NCBI GenBank assembly: GCA_964518955.1
Contig: CAZFHS010000001.1
Span: 1 to 64,000, forward strand
Length of the DNA: 64,000 nt
Origin: JBDGYW01 sp964518955
GTDB lineage: Bacteria; Gemmatimonadota; Gemmatimonadetes; Gemmatimonadales; GWC2-71-9
Reading direction: 5' to 3'
Made by a program: the position numbers and the translations under genes. The notes beneath the pieces are model-generated. The model made no database searches. It was not told where the DNA came from and saw only the letters and a list, made by a program, of their open reading frames with translations. Shown piece after piece: positions 15,501-23,360 of the stretch (positions are counted from its first letter, which is position 1; every line of letters starts with the position of its first letter).

Positions 15501-16832
15501 GTGTCCACCAACCACGATCTGGTCCAACTCGTACGTGACGCCGGAGTCGTCGGTGCCGGCGGCGCGGGGTTTCCAACCCACAAGAAGATCGATACGCGCG
15601 CGGATATCGTGATTGCCAACGGGGCGGAATGCGAGCCACTGCTGTTCAAAGACCAGGTACTGATGGAGCGACATCCGTCCGAAATAGTGGATGGGCTAAT
15701 CCTGCTCATGCGTCACGTCGGTGCGGAACACGGCATTATTGCGATCAAGAGCAAGAACCGGTCAGCCATTGAATCTTTCACTCCCCATGTTCCCGGAGAC
15801 GTGTCGATTTTCGAGATGGAAGATGTCTACCCTGCGGGCGATGAGTACGAAGTGGTATTCCACGCAACTGGCCGCCGAATTCCTGCTGGAGGGTACCCAT
15901 CAGATATCGGTGTCCTGGTTCAGAACGTCGAGACACTGTTCAACGTACAACGAGCAGCCCGTGGTCATCCTGTAACACATTCGATGGTGACCGTGCACGG
16001 CCTCGTGCAAGAGCCGCTCACCGCATGGATACCTATCGGCACGAGTTACCACGACCTGTTGGGCTTCGCCGGTGAAGCCACCGCCGACGATATCGTTGTA
16101 GTGGATGGCGGGCCGATGATGGGTAGTATCACCGACGATTGGGCGACGCCGGTTACTTCAGTATCGAGCGGTGTGGTCGCAGTCGCGCGCGAATCGACGC
16201 TGAGTGTTCGCAAGTCACAATCTGTGCAGAGCCTGAAACGTTTCGGCAAGTCTGCCTGTGACCAATGCTGCTTGTGCACCGAAATGTGTCCCCGGTACCT
16301 GCTCGGCTACCCCGTGAAGCCACACATGGTCATGCGGTCCCTACAGGTGAGCGATGCCGAGAGCGAAACCCTCAGCTTCTGGGCACAGGCGTGCTCGGAA
16401 TGCAACATCTGCTCGCTTTGGGCATGCCCCGAGGGATTGGATCCCAAAGGGGTTTGTTCGGCAACTAAGCGAGCCTTGCGGGAACGAGGCGGCTGGGTAT
16501 CTCCGGAAGAACTCCAGCGTATGGCCAAAGATGTCCACCACCTAAAGACCTACCGGAGCGTTCCGACATCGAGATTGACGCGCCGGCTCGGCCTGCAGGC
16601 ATTCGACGGCGATGCTCCGTTCGCTTCTTGCGACATCGAACCAGAACACGTAGCTATTCCGCTGCACCAGAATGCGGCGCCCCCAGCTGTTCCTGTGGTT
16701 GGCATCGGTGACGACGTCGAGGTGGGTCAGATCATCGCAGGCCCTGCAGAAGGAGAGATGGGTGTCCCCGTTCACGCAAGCATCGACGGAACCGTAACTT
16801 CGGTGGGCGATCGAATCGTGGTGTATCGATGA
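15501..16832 (+). CDS. PduS/RnfC-like iron-sulfur flavoprotein (microcompartment-type electron carrier)
   Basis: The N-terminal RnfC/Nqo1-like domain carries GVVGAGGAGFPTHKK (the glycine-rich FMN/NADH-site segment) and NGAECEP. A SLBB-like part follows at ~170-215 (VHGLVQEPLTAWIPIGTS). Two 4Fe-4S motifs follow: Cys253/256/259/263 and Cys298/301/304/309. The C-terminal 60 residues form a barrel-sandwich-like end (VEVGQIIAGPAEGEMGVPVHASIDGTV). This order is that of PduS, the cobalamin-reductase/electron-transfer flavoprotein of propanediol-type microcompartments, and its relatives. GTG15501 follows an in-frame stop (15495-15497) and has no strong ribosome site. A PduT-like BMC protein lies 21 bp downstream, which supports a PduS-type role rather than an Rnf complex, whose other subunits are absent. 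Confidence 0.85.
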   Translation: MSTNHDLVQLVRDAGVVGAGGAGFPTHKKIDTRADIVIANGAECEPLLFKDQVLMERHPSEIVDGLILLMRHVGAEHGIIAIKSKNRSAIESFTPHVPGDVSIFEMEDVYPAGDEYEVVFHATGRRIPAGGYPSDIGVLVQNVETLFNVQRAARGHPVTHSMVTVHGLVQEPLTAWIPIGTSYHDLLGFAGEATADDIVVVDGGPMMGSITDDWATPVTSVSSGVVAVARESTLSVRKSQSVQSLKRFGKSACDQCCLCTEMCPRYLLGYPVKPHMVMRSLQVSDAESETLSFWAQACSECNICSLWACPEGLDPKGVCSATKRALRERGGWVSPEELQRMAKDVHHLKTYRSVPTSRLTRRLGLQAFDGDAPFASCDIEPEHVAIPLHQNAAPPAVPVVGIGDDVEVGQIIAGPAEGEMGVPVHASIDGTVTSVGDRIVVYR

Positions 16833-16853
16833 GAGGCAACCAACAACACAACC

Positions 16854-17402
16854 ATGCATAGATCGATCGGTTTAATCGAACTCTCTTCCATAGCGCGCGG
16901 CTATGAAGTCGCTGACGCCCTATTGAAGGCGGCACTGGTTGAGCTCGTGTTCAACCGCACGATCTGCCCAGGGAAGTTCATGGTGATGGTCGGCGGCACA
17001 ACAGAAGCGGTGAGCTCGAGCATCCAAACCGGGTTGGAAATCGGCGGAGAAGCCGTCGTTGACGATCTGATCATTCCAAACGTACATCCGGAAGTTTTCC
17101 CGGCTATCGCCGGTACTAGGGTGCTGGAGCAAACTGGTGCACTGGGTATCATCGAGACGTTTTCGGTTGCGTCGACGATCGAGGCAGCCGATGCCGCGGT
17201 CAAAGCAGCCGCGGTCCAACTAATGGAAATCTATCTTGCAATGGCGATCGGCGGAAAGGGCTACGTCACGCTCACCGGAGACGTAGCTGCAGTGACGACG
17301 GCCGTGGAGACTGGCGCCGAGTTTGTGAAGGCCAAGGGACTGCTGGCCGAGAAGGTCGTCATCCCCGAACCGAGAGACGAGATCCTGCAGGACAAGATTT
17401 AG
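16854..17402 (+). CDS. PduT-like tandem-BMC shell protein
   Basis: Two BMC domains in tandem: residues ~4-88 (SIGLIELSSIARGYEVADALLKAA onset) and ~95-180 (ALGIIETFSVASTIEAADAAVKAA onset). The 182-residue length fits trimeric BMC-T proteins. Cys38 in NRTICPGK lies at the same position as the Cys that holds a 4Fe-4S cluster at the three-fold axis of PduT. Paired with the PduS-like gene upstream, it should form the electron-passing shell port and its reductase. No BMC-H hexamer, BMC-P pentamer or core enzyme is encoded nearby, so the pair is either a satellite of a locus elsewhere or works without a full compartment. Confidence 0.88.
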   Translation: MHRSIGLIELSSIARGYEVADALLKAALVELVFNRTICPGKFMVMVGGTTEAVSSSIQTGLEIGGEAVVDDLIIPNVHPEVFPAIAGTRVLEQTGALGIIETFSVASTIEAADAAVKAAAVQLMEIYLAMAIGGKGYVTLTGDVAAVTTAVETGAEFVKAKGLLAEKVVIPEPRDEILQDKI

Positions 17403-17447
17403 CGTTCGTCGGCCACCGCACCTGGCCGGTACGGTGGCCTCCCTGTC

Positions 17448-18326
17448 CTACATACGCCGCATGAACATCCAGGCCTTGATGATCTCCATTATATCGTCGT
17501 GCCTGAATGTGAGTTCCCAATCACCCGTTCGCTCTGCACCGGGGTAGAAGGAACCGCTGTGAACCAGCTTTTCGTCCTTGAGTGTCAGGACGAGTGTGTA
17601 GGGTGATGTCAATCTGTATGGCTGGTATCGATCCAGGTTGCGCAGTGCGTGCTCGACACCGGCGCGAATCCTCTCACGTGCCACCTCGGGATGCAGGTTC
17701 AGCGCGGCGCCGCCGATTCCCTCTTTGACGGCCACTGTCTCGACTTCGCCAAACAACTCGGTAACCTGATTACAGATCGCCCTGTCCCCGGCTGTGAACA
17801 CGATCGGTACGCCGAAGTTGCCGGCGATGAGAGCGTTGTACCCAGCCTCAGGAAGCGCCACTCCGTTGATCACGATGCTGGTGACGTTTCCCGACGACGT
17901 GTGCTCCAGAAGTGCGTCAGGAGTACCGGCCATGGCGTGGTAGCCAACGAACATCACAGCATCGAACGACTCATCGATGCCCTCCATCATGCTCATGTGG
18001 CTTCCGGACCAGTCACGCAGCAAACGCGCGCGTCTATCGAGCAGCTCCGGCAGGATATTCCGTGCGGAGCCATGGGAATCCCTGACTACAACCTCAGTAG
18101 CCCCCGCCGCAAACGCACCCTCGATGGCTGCATTGGCTTCCTTGGTCATCACGGTTCTGAAGTAGTTGTAGTCCTTCCCGGTCCTGCTGACTTCCTCCCA
18201 ATGCACCACACCGGTGACGCCTTCCATGTCGACCGATATGAACACCTTGAGGCCGTCGCCTGATTGCCCGGACAGTGCCGGGGCAATTGCCATCGCAAAG
18301 AACAGCGCTAGTGCGGCTCTCTTCAT
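17448..18326 (-). CDS. M55 family D-aminopeptidase (DppA-like), exported
   Basis: The start at 18326 opens into a signal peptide (MKRAALALFFAMAIAPALSG) and has GGGAG 8 bases upstream; the ATG 24 bases earlier does not. Zinc and catalytic motifs of DppA-type peptidases are present: SVDMEGVTG near the mature N-terminus, RDSHGSARN, GYHAMAG, and LEHTSS with the catalytic His. GFGxP-like NFGVPIVFTAGD and VAVKEGIGG match the family. The enzyme removes D-amino acids from peptides; an exported form could act on wall peptides or environmental D-peptides. Convergent with the PduT-like gene. Confidence 0.88.
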   Translation of the reverse strand: MKRAALALFFAMAIAPALSGQSGDGLKVFISVDMEGVTGVVHWEEVSRTGKDYNYFRTVMTKEANAAIEGAFAAGATEVVVRDSHGSARNILPELLDRRARLLRDWSGSHMSMMEGIDESFDAVMFVGYHAMAGTPDALLEHTSSGNVTSIVINGVALPEAGYNALIAGNFGVPIVFTAGDRAICNQVTELFGEVETVAVKEGIGGAALNLHPEVARERIRAGVEHALRNLDRYQPYRLTSPYTLVLTLKDEKLVHSGSFYPGAERTGDWELTFRHDDIMEIIKAWMFMRRM

Positions 18327-18385
18327 CTTGTGTCTCCCGTTATCTACCATCGTTACCAGTTCTATCTACAGTGATCCGATCGATG

Positions 18386-18844
18386 CTAGGTTGCGCCGTC
18401 GGATCCGCCGTGATCGGCAATCATCACCCAACGGTCACCTTGTTTCATCAATATGTCAGTCCAACGCCCCGTATCGGTGTGACGCTCACCCGACCTTTCC
18501 ACATAAGTGCGGGAGTAGTAGTAGTGAACGATGGCGATGTTGCCATGAACCTTTATTCCGACCGGATCTACGTCGTGCACGAGCGTCTCCGCCGTGGCGA
18601 AACCCAGCGGCAGATATTGGGACATGTCCTCTTTGTCACGCGGCAGAGCTTGCGTGTGGGTCCAGCCGCTGAAATCGTCGTGCAGATATGTGAGAAAACA
18701 CTCCGCATCCCCATTGGCAAAACACTGCCAGTAGGATTCTACCGTCTGCCAGGCCTCCTGTTGAGCTGCCGACCACTCCTGCCCACGGGCGACGATCGGC
18801 ATGGTACAGGTGAACAGAAAAGACAGAATAACGGCGCGGCGCAT
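18386..18844 (-). CDS. Exported NTF2/SnoaL-like protein
   Basis: 152 residues with a cleavable signal peptide (to about VARGQ, residue 22) and an NTF2-like (DUF4440/SnoaL) fold. Diagnostic parts are WQTVESYWQCFANGDAECFLTYL at the N-terminal helices and the C-terminal strands HGNIAIVHYYYSRTY, GRWTDILMKQGDRWVMIADHG. Such domains bind small ligands or act as isomerase-like scaffolds; the substrate cannot be told. Same strand as the M55 gene, 59 bp upstream of it, so co-transcription is possible. Confidence 0.8.
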   Translation of the reverse strand: MRRAVILSFLFTCTMPIVARGQEWSAAQQEAWQTVESYWQCFANGDAECFLTYLHDDFSGWTHTQALPRDKEDMSQYLPLGFATAETLVHDVDPVGIKVHGNIAIVHYYYSRTYVERSGERHTDTGRWTDILMKQGDRWVMIADHGGSDGAT

Positions 18845-18856
18845 AAAGTCCTCCGA

Positions 18857-19165
18857 GTGAAGTCGAATGCCTGGATCGTTCGCTCAAAGCTAAGTGTTGA
18901 GCAAAGGCGTTGTAAGAGGAAGCCAAGGTTACTATATGAAGACACCGACGAAGTGTTTCATGTCTTGAAGGGCGAAATGAAGATCGAATTTCGTAACGGG
19001 TGTGTCGCTCTCGGAGAAGGAGAGATTATCGTCGTACCCAAAGGTGTCGAGCACAAACCGAATGCGAAGAATGAATGCCACGTGCTCGTCATAGAACAAG
19101 TTGGCACTGTGAATACCGGGGACGCGGGCGGCAATAAGACTGCTGCGAGCGATGTCTGGATTTGA
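18857..19165 (+). pseudogene. Cupin-domain protein remnant
   Basis: From about 18940 the frame reads a good C-terminal cupin half: DTDEVFHVLKGEMKIEF and GEGEIIVVPKGVEHKPN, the second cupin motif with its His and Asn. The tail GTVNTGD...VWI is typical of small single-domain cupins. The first motif's HxH pair and the usual ~45-residue N-terminal part are missing; the sequence before it (KSNAWIVRSKLSVEQ) is not cupin-like in any frame. GTG18857 is the nearest start. With half of its metal site lost this looks like a 5'-truncated gene. Confidence 0.55.
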
Positions 19166-19229
19166 CAGGATCGATCGAGTGACTGCGGTGTACCGTCACG
19201 TCAACGGATCCAAATGTCAGAGGAGCATC

Positions 19230-20504
19230 ATGGCCGCTTTTCGAATACTCTCCACACTCCTGGTCATCGCTTCTGTCGTTCAATTTCCGGCATTCGCCCA
19301 AACCATTCGTGGCACAGTATTGGACGATTCAACGTCTCGACCAATCGGTGCCGCAGAGGTAACGGTTCTCGATACGCTCGGTGTGGTTGTCACACAGGCC
19401 ATATCGGATTCGAGTGGCCGGTTTCGAGTCGCGGTCACGCCGGGTTCGTACACGTTTCGCGTACTTCGGATTGGATACACGCCAACCGTGACCACTCTTC
19501 TCCACTCTCCCGAAGGTCCCGAGCTCCTATCGGTCGTGATACGAGTTCCCTCAGTTAGTGCGCTCGAGCCAAGTGTTCCGTACGCACTGACACCAATAGT
19601 GGTGGAAGCGCCGCCTGTGCAGAGATTCCTCGCCACATTTCGCAGGCACGAGTCGCTCGGCATGGGCGATCAGGTCGAGCGTCGAGAGTTCGAGGAATGG
19701 AACCCGCAGCAAGTTACGGATGTGGTCAGACGGTTGAGGGGGTTCACCGTCCTTCCAAACGTGAACTTCGGACGCCTGCTCCCCGACGGCACTACCGATA
19801 TGCGGGAGTACGTCCTCGATGTGACCGGAAGACCGCACCATCGTACCAGTGCGCTCACTGAGTGCCCGCCATTGGTCTACCTCGACGGTGCTTACCTCGG
19901 CAACAGCCAGAGAATTGACATCAACACACTACCGATAGATGCCGTGGAGGCTATAGAGGCGTACGGTAGACCGGTCGAAACTCCTGTCGAGTACCAGCGA
20001 GCAGGCAACGAGTGCGGCGTAGTTGCCCTATGGACACGATCGGGTGAGCCCGGAGAGACCGGATCTCCCTTTGAGCTGGGAGTACGGTACGGAGGCACTG
20101 TGGCCGGCGGAGCGTTCGTAGGAGGGCGTTTCGGCATACACCTCATAACGCCATTTGCAGGATCTTTCGAGTTCTATCCGGCACTGTATGTGGTATCCAG
20201 CGCCTTTTCGAGGTACCAGACTCCGGAGAATTCGAGTTGGATGGCACAGCTTGCACTCAGGACTACGATCCTGAGCGGTCCGGTACCCCTCTACCTGGGG
20301 GGCGGAACGGTCCTGGTCAGACCTGACCCGGCGTACCTGGCCGTCATGGACGACGTCGAAATAGACACACGATACATGATTCTGGTTGGAGCGAATCGTC
20401 AGCTAGGATTCGCCCGTCCATTCGTCGAAGCACATCTTCTGGACTTCTTCTCGTCTTCAAGCGTCTCCGCACAGCTGTACTTGGGATTTGGGATGCAGTT
20501 CTGA
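19230..20504 (+). CDS. Outer-membrane protein with carboxypeptidase-regulatory and TonB-plug-like domains
   Basis: AGGAG at 19221-19225 fixes the start at 19230, which opens into a signal peptide ending at AFAQ. A CarboxypepD-reg beta-sandwich follows (TIRGTVLDDSTSRPIGAAEVTVLD, ~25-110). Next is a plug-like region (~155-285: VTDVVRRLRGFTVLPN, CPPLVYLDGAYLGN, INTLPIDAVEAIEAYG) in which the last phrase is the TonB-plug signature. The last ~150 residues look like a short beta-barrel ending in GMQF, a C-terminal aromatic as in outer-membrane proteins. At 424 residues it is far shorter than a TonB receptor, so the barrel is small or the protein is a binding partner. No TonB box is evident. Confidence 0.75.
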   Translation: MAAFRILSTLLVIASVVQFPAFAQTIRGTVLDDSTSRPIGAAEVTVLDTLGVVVTQAISDSSGRFRVAVTPGSYTFRVLRIGYTPTVTTLLHSPEGPELLSVVIRVPSVSALEPSVPYALTPIVVEAPPVQRFLATFRRHESLGMGDQVERREFEEWNPQQVTDVVRRLRGFTVLPNVNFGRLLPDGTTDMREYVLDVTGRPHHRTSALTECPPLVYLDGAYLGNSQRIDINTLPIDAVEAIEAYGRPVETPVEYQRAGNECGVVALWTRSGEPGETGSPFELGVRYGGTVAGGAFVGGRFGIHLITPFAGSFEFYPALYVVSSAFSRYQTPENSSWMAQLALRTTILSGPVPLYLGGGTVLVRPDPAYLAVMDDVEIDTRYMILVGANRQLGFARPFVEAHLLDFFSSSSVSAQLYLGFGMQF

Positions 20505-20511
20505 ACGCGCC

Positions 20512-20536
20512 GAATCCGCGCATTGAGTCTGGATTC
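20512..20536 (+). terminator. Weak inverted repeat after the plug-like gene
   Basis: GAATCC (20512-20517) and GGATTC (20531-20536) can pair across a 13-base loop, 8 bp after the stop. No T-run, so weak. Confidence 0.25.
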
Positions 20537-20553
20537 AGTCAGTTGTAGCATTG

Positions 20554-20958
20554 ATGATGTTATCCGAACGGCCGCGCAATGTGCTTCTCATCACCTGCGG
20601 AGGGATTTCGGTTGCCCTGGGCACCGTGGGCATCGTGGTGCCCCTGCTGCCGACTACTCCTTTTCTGCTTCTGGCCGCGGCCTGCTTCGTTAGAAGCTCA
20701 GACAAGCTCTACGAATGGCTCATCAGCCATCGCCTGTTCGGCTCCTACATACGCAACTACCGCGAACACAGGGCGGTAACCTGGCAAACCAAGGTGTTCA
20801 CCCTTCTACTGCTCTGGGCTGCCATCTGCTATTCCGCGTTCTTCGTCATCAGCTCTTGGGTGGTGAGAGTCATCCTCCTTGCAATCGCGATTGCGGTTAC
20901 TGTGCACGTCATGAGCCTCGGTACACTGGGAAAACATCGAGACCCGAATGCTCCATGA
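20554..20958 (+). CDS. DUF454 (YbaN-like) inner-membrane protein
   Basis: 134 residues with the family pattern: an N-terminal membrane segment GTVGIVVPLLPTTPFLLLAA containing the PLLPTTPFLLLA signature, then CF-x-RSS-x-KLYEWL, a short amphipathic stretch ending HRAVTWQTK, and two closely spaced helices (LLLLWAAICYSAFFVI and VILLAIAIAVTVHVM). YbaN proteins are small inner-membrane proteins of unknown function. Two ATG codons (20554, 20557) follow a TTG; I use the first ATG. Confidence 0.85.
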   Translation: MMLSERPRNVLLITCGGISVALGTVGIVVPLLPTTPFLLLAAACFVRSSDKLYEWLISHRLFGSYIRNYREHRAVTWQTKVFTLLLLWAAICYSAFFVISSWVVRVILLAIAIAVTVHVMSLGTLGKHRDPNAP

Positions 20959-21050
20959 GACGTCGGAGAGTCGTTTCTGATCGTGAACACAATACGCATT
21001 ATTATGATGTGCGAGCACTCAACCGCTGATGCCGCCGAGGAGGCGACGGA

Positions 21051-22268
21051 ATGAGGATCGAGAACCAATCTGTGCGGACGTTACAGCAATTTTACACGCT
21101 CATGTCTCAGACTCGACGGGTTCGTCTAGACGTTGTGACCAGCTATCTCGCCAGCGGCGAGGTGAAGAAAGAAGCCATCGAGTCACTAGATATGGCACTC
21201 GATGCCCTAAAGGCCATTCCTGCAGGAACGGACGGAGCCGAGGTCGACCTCGACGAGAGCCGGAAAATAACGATCGACCTGGGTTACGAGATCACTGAGC
21301 TGGACAAAGACATTCGTTTCCTGACCTACGGAGAAGAGGCCTTTGATCGGTACCTTCGTGAACTCCATCCGACGCTAGAGGATCAGGTTCGTGCGGGTGT
21401 CACGATGCTCTCACCGTTGCATCTCAGAAATCTCATCACAGATAGGGACGGCACGGTCAACAATTACTGCGGCCGTTATCTCTCTTCGATCCAATCGGTA
21501 TACAACTCGGTATACCTATCCAGGTTCGCGCGGGCATGCACAGAAAATGCGGTGATTCTCACATCGGCCCCTCTGGAGAACGGCGGGTTGGTGGACATTA
21601 CGACCATACCGAACGGTATAGTCATCAATGCCGGTTCCAAGGGACGTGAGTACCGAGATCTGGATTTCGAGCGCCACACGCTGGCGGTAGACCGTTCCCA
21701 GCAGGACAAACTCGACGGCCTCAACTCGAGGTTATTGAAAATCCTCGAGACACCACAATACGAGAAGTTTGGACTCATCGGCTCCGCGTTTCAGCAAAAA
21801 TTCGGACAGACTACGATAGCCCGACAAGATGTGACGCAGTCTGTTCCAGAGGACGAATCTGCCGATTTTCTGAAGATCCTCGAAAAGTTGGTCGCGGAAC
21901 TCGACCCCGACGAGCGTTTCTTTCGCATTGAAGACACGGGGCTCGATGTAGAGATCATCCTAACCGTGCCCAGCGACGGGTCGACAGAAGGCCTGACAGA
22001 TTTCAGTAAAGGCAACGGAGTCGGGTTTTTGAACGTGCAGTTGGGCCTAGACCTGGCCAATGGACCAAATCTGGTTTGCGGAGACACGGGTTCCGATGTG
22101 CCGATGCTCGAAGAGTGTTTGCGCCACTCCGAAGACACTTGGTCGATCTTCGTCACGCGGAAAGACGATTTGCGGCAGCGGGTGTCGGCTCTCACAGATA
22201 AGTCGATGTTCGTGGACGAGCCAGACACCTTGGTCGCTATCTTTAATGAAATAGCATCGCAAAAGTGA
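21051..22268 (+). CDS. HAD-superfamily phosphatase (sugar-phosphatase-like)
   Basis: GGAGG at 21039-21043 supports ATG21051. The ~105-residue N-terminal helical part is of unknown role. HAD motif I follows (LITDRDGTVNNYCG, residues ~128-140, with the DxDGT nucleophile/acid pair). A cap-like middle (NGIVINAGSKGREYRDLDF) and motif IV (CGDTGSDVPMLEECL) follow near residue 345. This layout is that of the Cof/trehalose-6-phosphate and sucrose-phosphate phosphatase branch of HAD enzymes; the substrate cannot be fixed from sequence. Followed after 15 bp by a response regulator and then a methyltransferase on the same strand. Confidence 0.7.
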   Translation: MRIENQSVRTLQQFYTLMSQTRRVRLDVVTSYLASGEVKKEAIESLDMALDALKAIPAGTDGAEVDLDESRKITIDLGYEITELDKDIRFLTYGEEAFDRYLRELHPTLEDQVRAGVTMLSPLHLRNLITDRDGTVNNYCGRYLSSIQSVYNSVYLSRFARACTENAVILTSAPLENGGLVDITTIPNGIVINAGSKGREYRDLDFERHTLAVDRSQQDKLDGLNSRLLKILETPQYEKFGLIGSAFQQKFGQTTIARQDVTQSVPEDESADFLKILEKLVAELDPDERFFRIEDTGLDVEIILTVPSDGSTEGLTDFSKGNGVGFLNVQLGLDLANGPNLVCGDTGSDVPMLEECLRHSEDTWSIFVTRKDDLRQRVSALTDKSMFVDEPDTLVAIFNEIASQK

Positions 22269-22283
22269 CTGCACGAGACACCC

Positions 22284-22685
22284 ATGGCAGATCTGTCTGA
22301 ATACAAGATTCTCGTCGTAGACGACGATCCGGACGCACGCGAGTTCATCAGTACGGTTCTGGGTGACGAAAACGCGACGATAGTAGAGGCCGAGAACGGC
22401 AATGAGGCGTTGGAGCTGGCTCGCCGTGAAAAACCGGACCTCGTGACTCTCGATATCACCATGCCTGAGAAGAACGGTGCTCAGGCATATGCGGAGATGC
22501 GCGAAGATCCTGCGCTGAGAAACATCCCTGTATGCATAATCTCAGGGCAACCAGAACTTCGAAAGCTGATCTACCAGCGGATCGTACCTCCGCCCGACGG
22601 ATATCTGGATAAACCGATTCACGAGGACAACTTGCTCATGTCGGTCAAGAAGCTCCTCGCATTAGGAACTCGCAACAGCCGATAG
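22284..22685 (+). CDS. Stand-alone CheY-like response regulator
   Basis: A single receiver domain of 133 residues with the acidic pocket Asp13-15, phospho-acceptor Asp57 (TLDITMPEKNG), a Ser switch residue (IISGQ) and Lys110 (DKPI). There is no output domain, so it must act by protein contact. The insertion QRIVPPPDGYLDKP before the Lys is longer than in CheY. No histidine kinase lies in this window. Probably co-transcribed with the HAD gene (15 bp) and the methyltransferase (25 bp). Confidence 0.88.
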   Translation: MADLSEYKILVVDDDPDAREFISTVLGDENATIVEAENGNEALELARREKPDLVTLDITMPEKNGAQAYAEMREDPALRNIPVCIISGQPELRKLIYQRIVPPPDGYLDKPIHEDNLLMSVKKLLALGTRNSR

Positions 22686-22710
22686 CACTGCTTCCCATCT
22701 AGGTGGCCAG

Positions 22711-23355
22711 ATGCACGACAAAGACGATCGTAACCCATGGTTGTCGATCCCAGCCTCAGACTACGAGGCTCATATGGGCAGCAGCGGTGCCCAGCAGCTC
22801 GCCCTCCTGAGTAGTGCGTTCAAAGAACTGCTGGACCGCTATCGTCCTGCGAAAGTGGCGGTCCTAGGGTGTGCCACGGGGAATGGATTCGAGCACGTGC
22901 AGGCAGATGTGACTCAGCTCTTAGTTGGCATCGATATCAATCCTGAGTACATCGACGTTGCCCGCGATCGCTTCGAACGGAGAATTCCCAACCTTCAACT
23001 CTACTGCTCCGACATCAAAAACATCGTTCTCCAGCCGCGCACACTGGATCTCGTATCTTGCGGTCTGTTTTTCGAACACGTCGACCCCAAGCTCGTAATC
23101 GCCAAAGTCTTCAGGTGGTTGAAACCCGGTGGCGTTTTTGGAACCGTGCTGCAGTTGCCATCAGAAACCGGGCGATCCGTATCGGACACCACGATCGAGA
23201 GTGTAAAGGCCCTCGAACCGGTAGCTCGCCTCGTCGACCCCAAAACCTTGGACCATTTGGCCGAATCTGCCGGGTTCAGGCTTTTGGACGGGAAGACCGT
23301 GACCCTCGAGGTCGGCAAGAGCTTCAGAGTGTTGGTCTACCGTCTCGAGGGCTGA
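22711..23355 (+). CDS. Class I SAM-dependent methyltransferase
   Basis: Rossmann-type methyltransferase of 214 residues. Motif I is VAVLGCATGNGFEHV (~47-61), followed by LLVGIDINPEYIDVARDRF (motif post I with the acidic ribose-binding residue), LDLVSCGLFFEHVDP (motif II/IV) and WLKPGGVFGTVLQLPS (motif III). The substrate is unknown; small-molecule methyltransferases share this outline. AGGTGG precedes the start by ~5 bases. Last gene of the HAD-regulator-methyltransferase run; converges with an ADOP permease gene 5 bp on. Confidence 0.85.
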   Translation: MHDKDDRNPWLSIPASDYEAHMGSSGAQQLALLSSAFKELLDRYRPAKVAVLGCATGNGFEHVQADVTQLLVGIDINPEYIDVARDRFERRIPNLQLYCSDIKNIVLQPRTLDLVSCGLFFEHVDPKLVIAKVFRWLKPGGVFGTVLQLPSETGRSVSDTTIESVKALEPVARLVDPKTLDHLAESAGFRLLDGKTVTLEVGKSFRVLVYRLEG

Positions 23356-23360
23356 GTTGT

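Noticed and set aside
15501..16832. Rnf complex subunit C
   Set aside because: No rnfA/B/D/E/G genes nearby, and the partner gene is a PduT-like BMC protein, so PduS-like is the better call.
18275..18856. In-frame extension upstream of the cupin remnant
   Set aside because: It runs antisense to the NTF2-like gene and has no cupin-like or other recognisable content.
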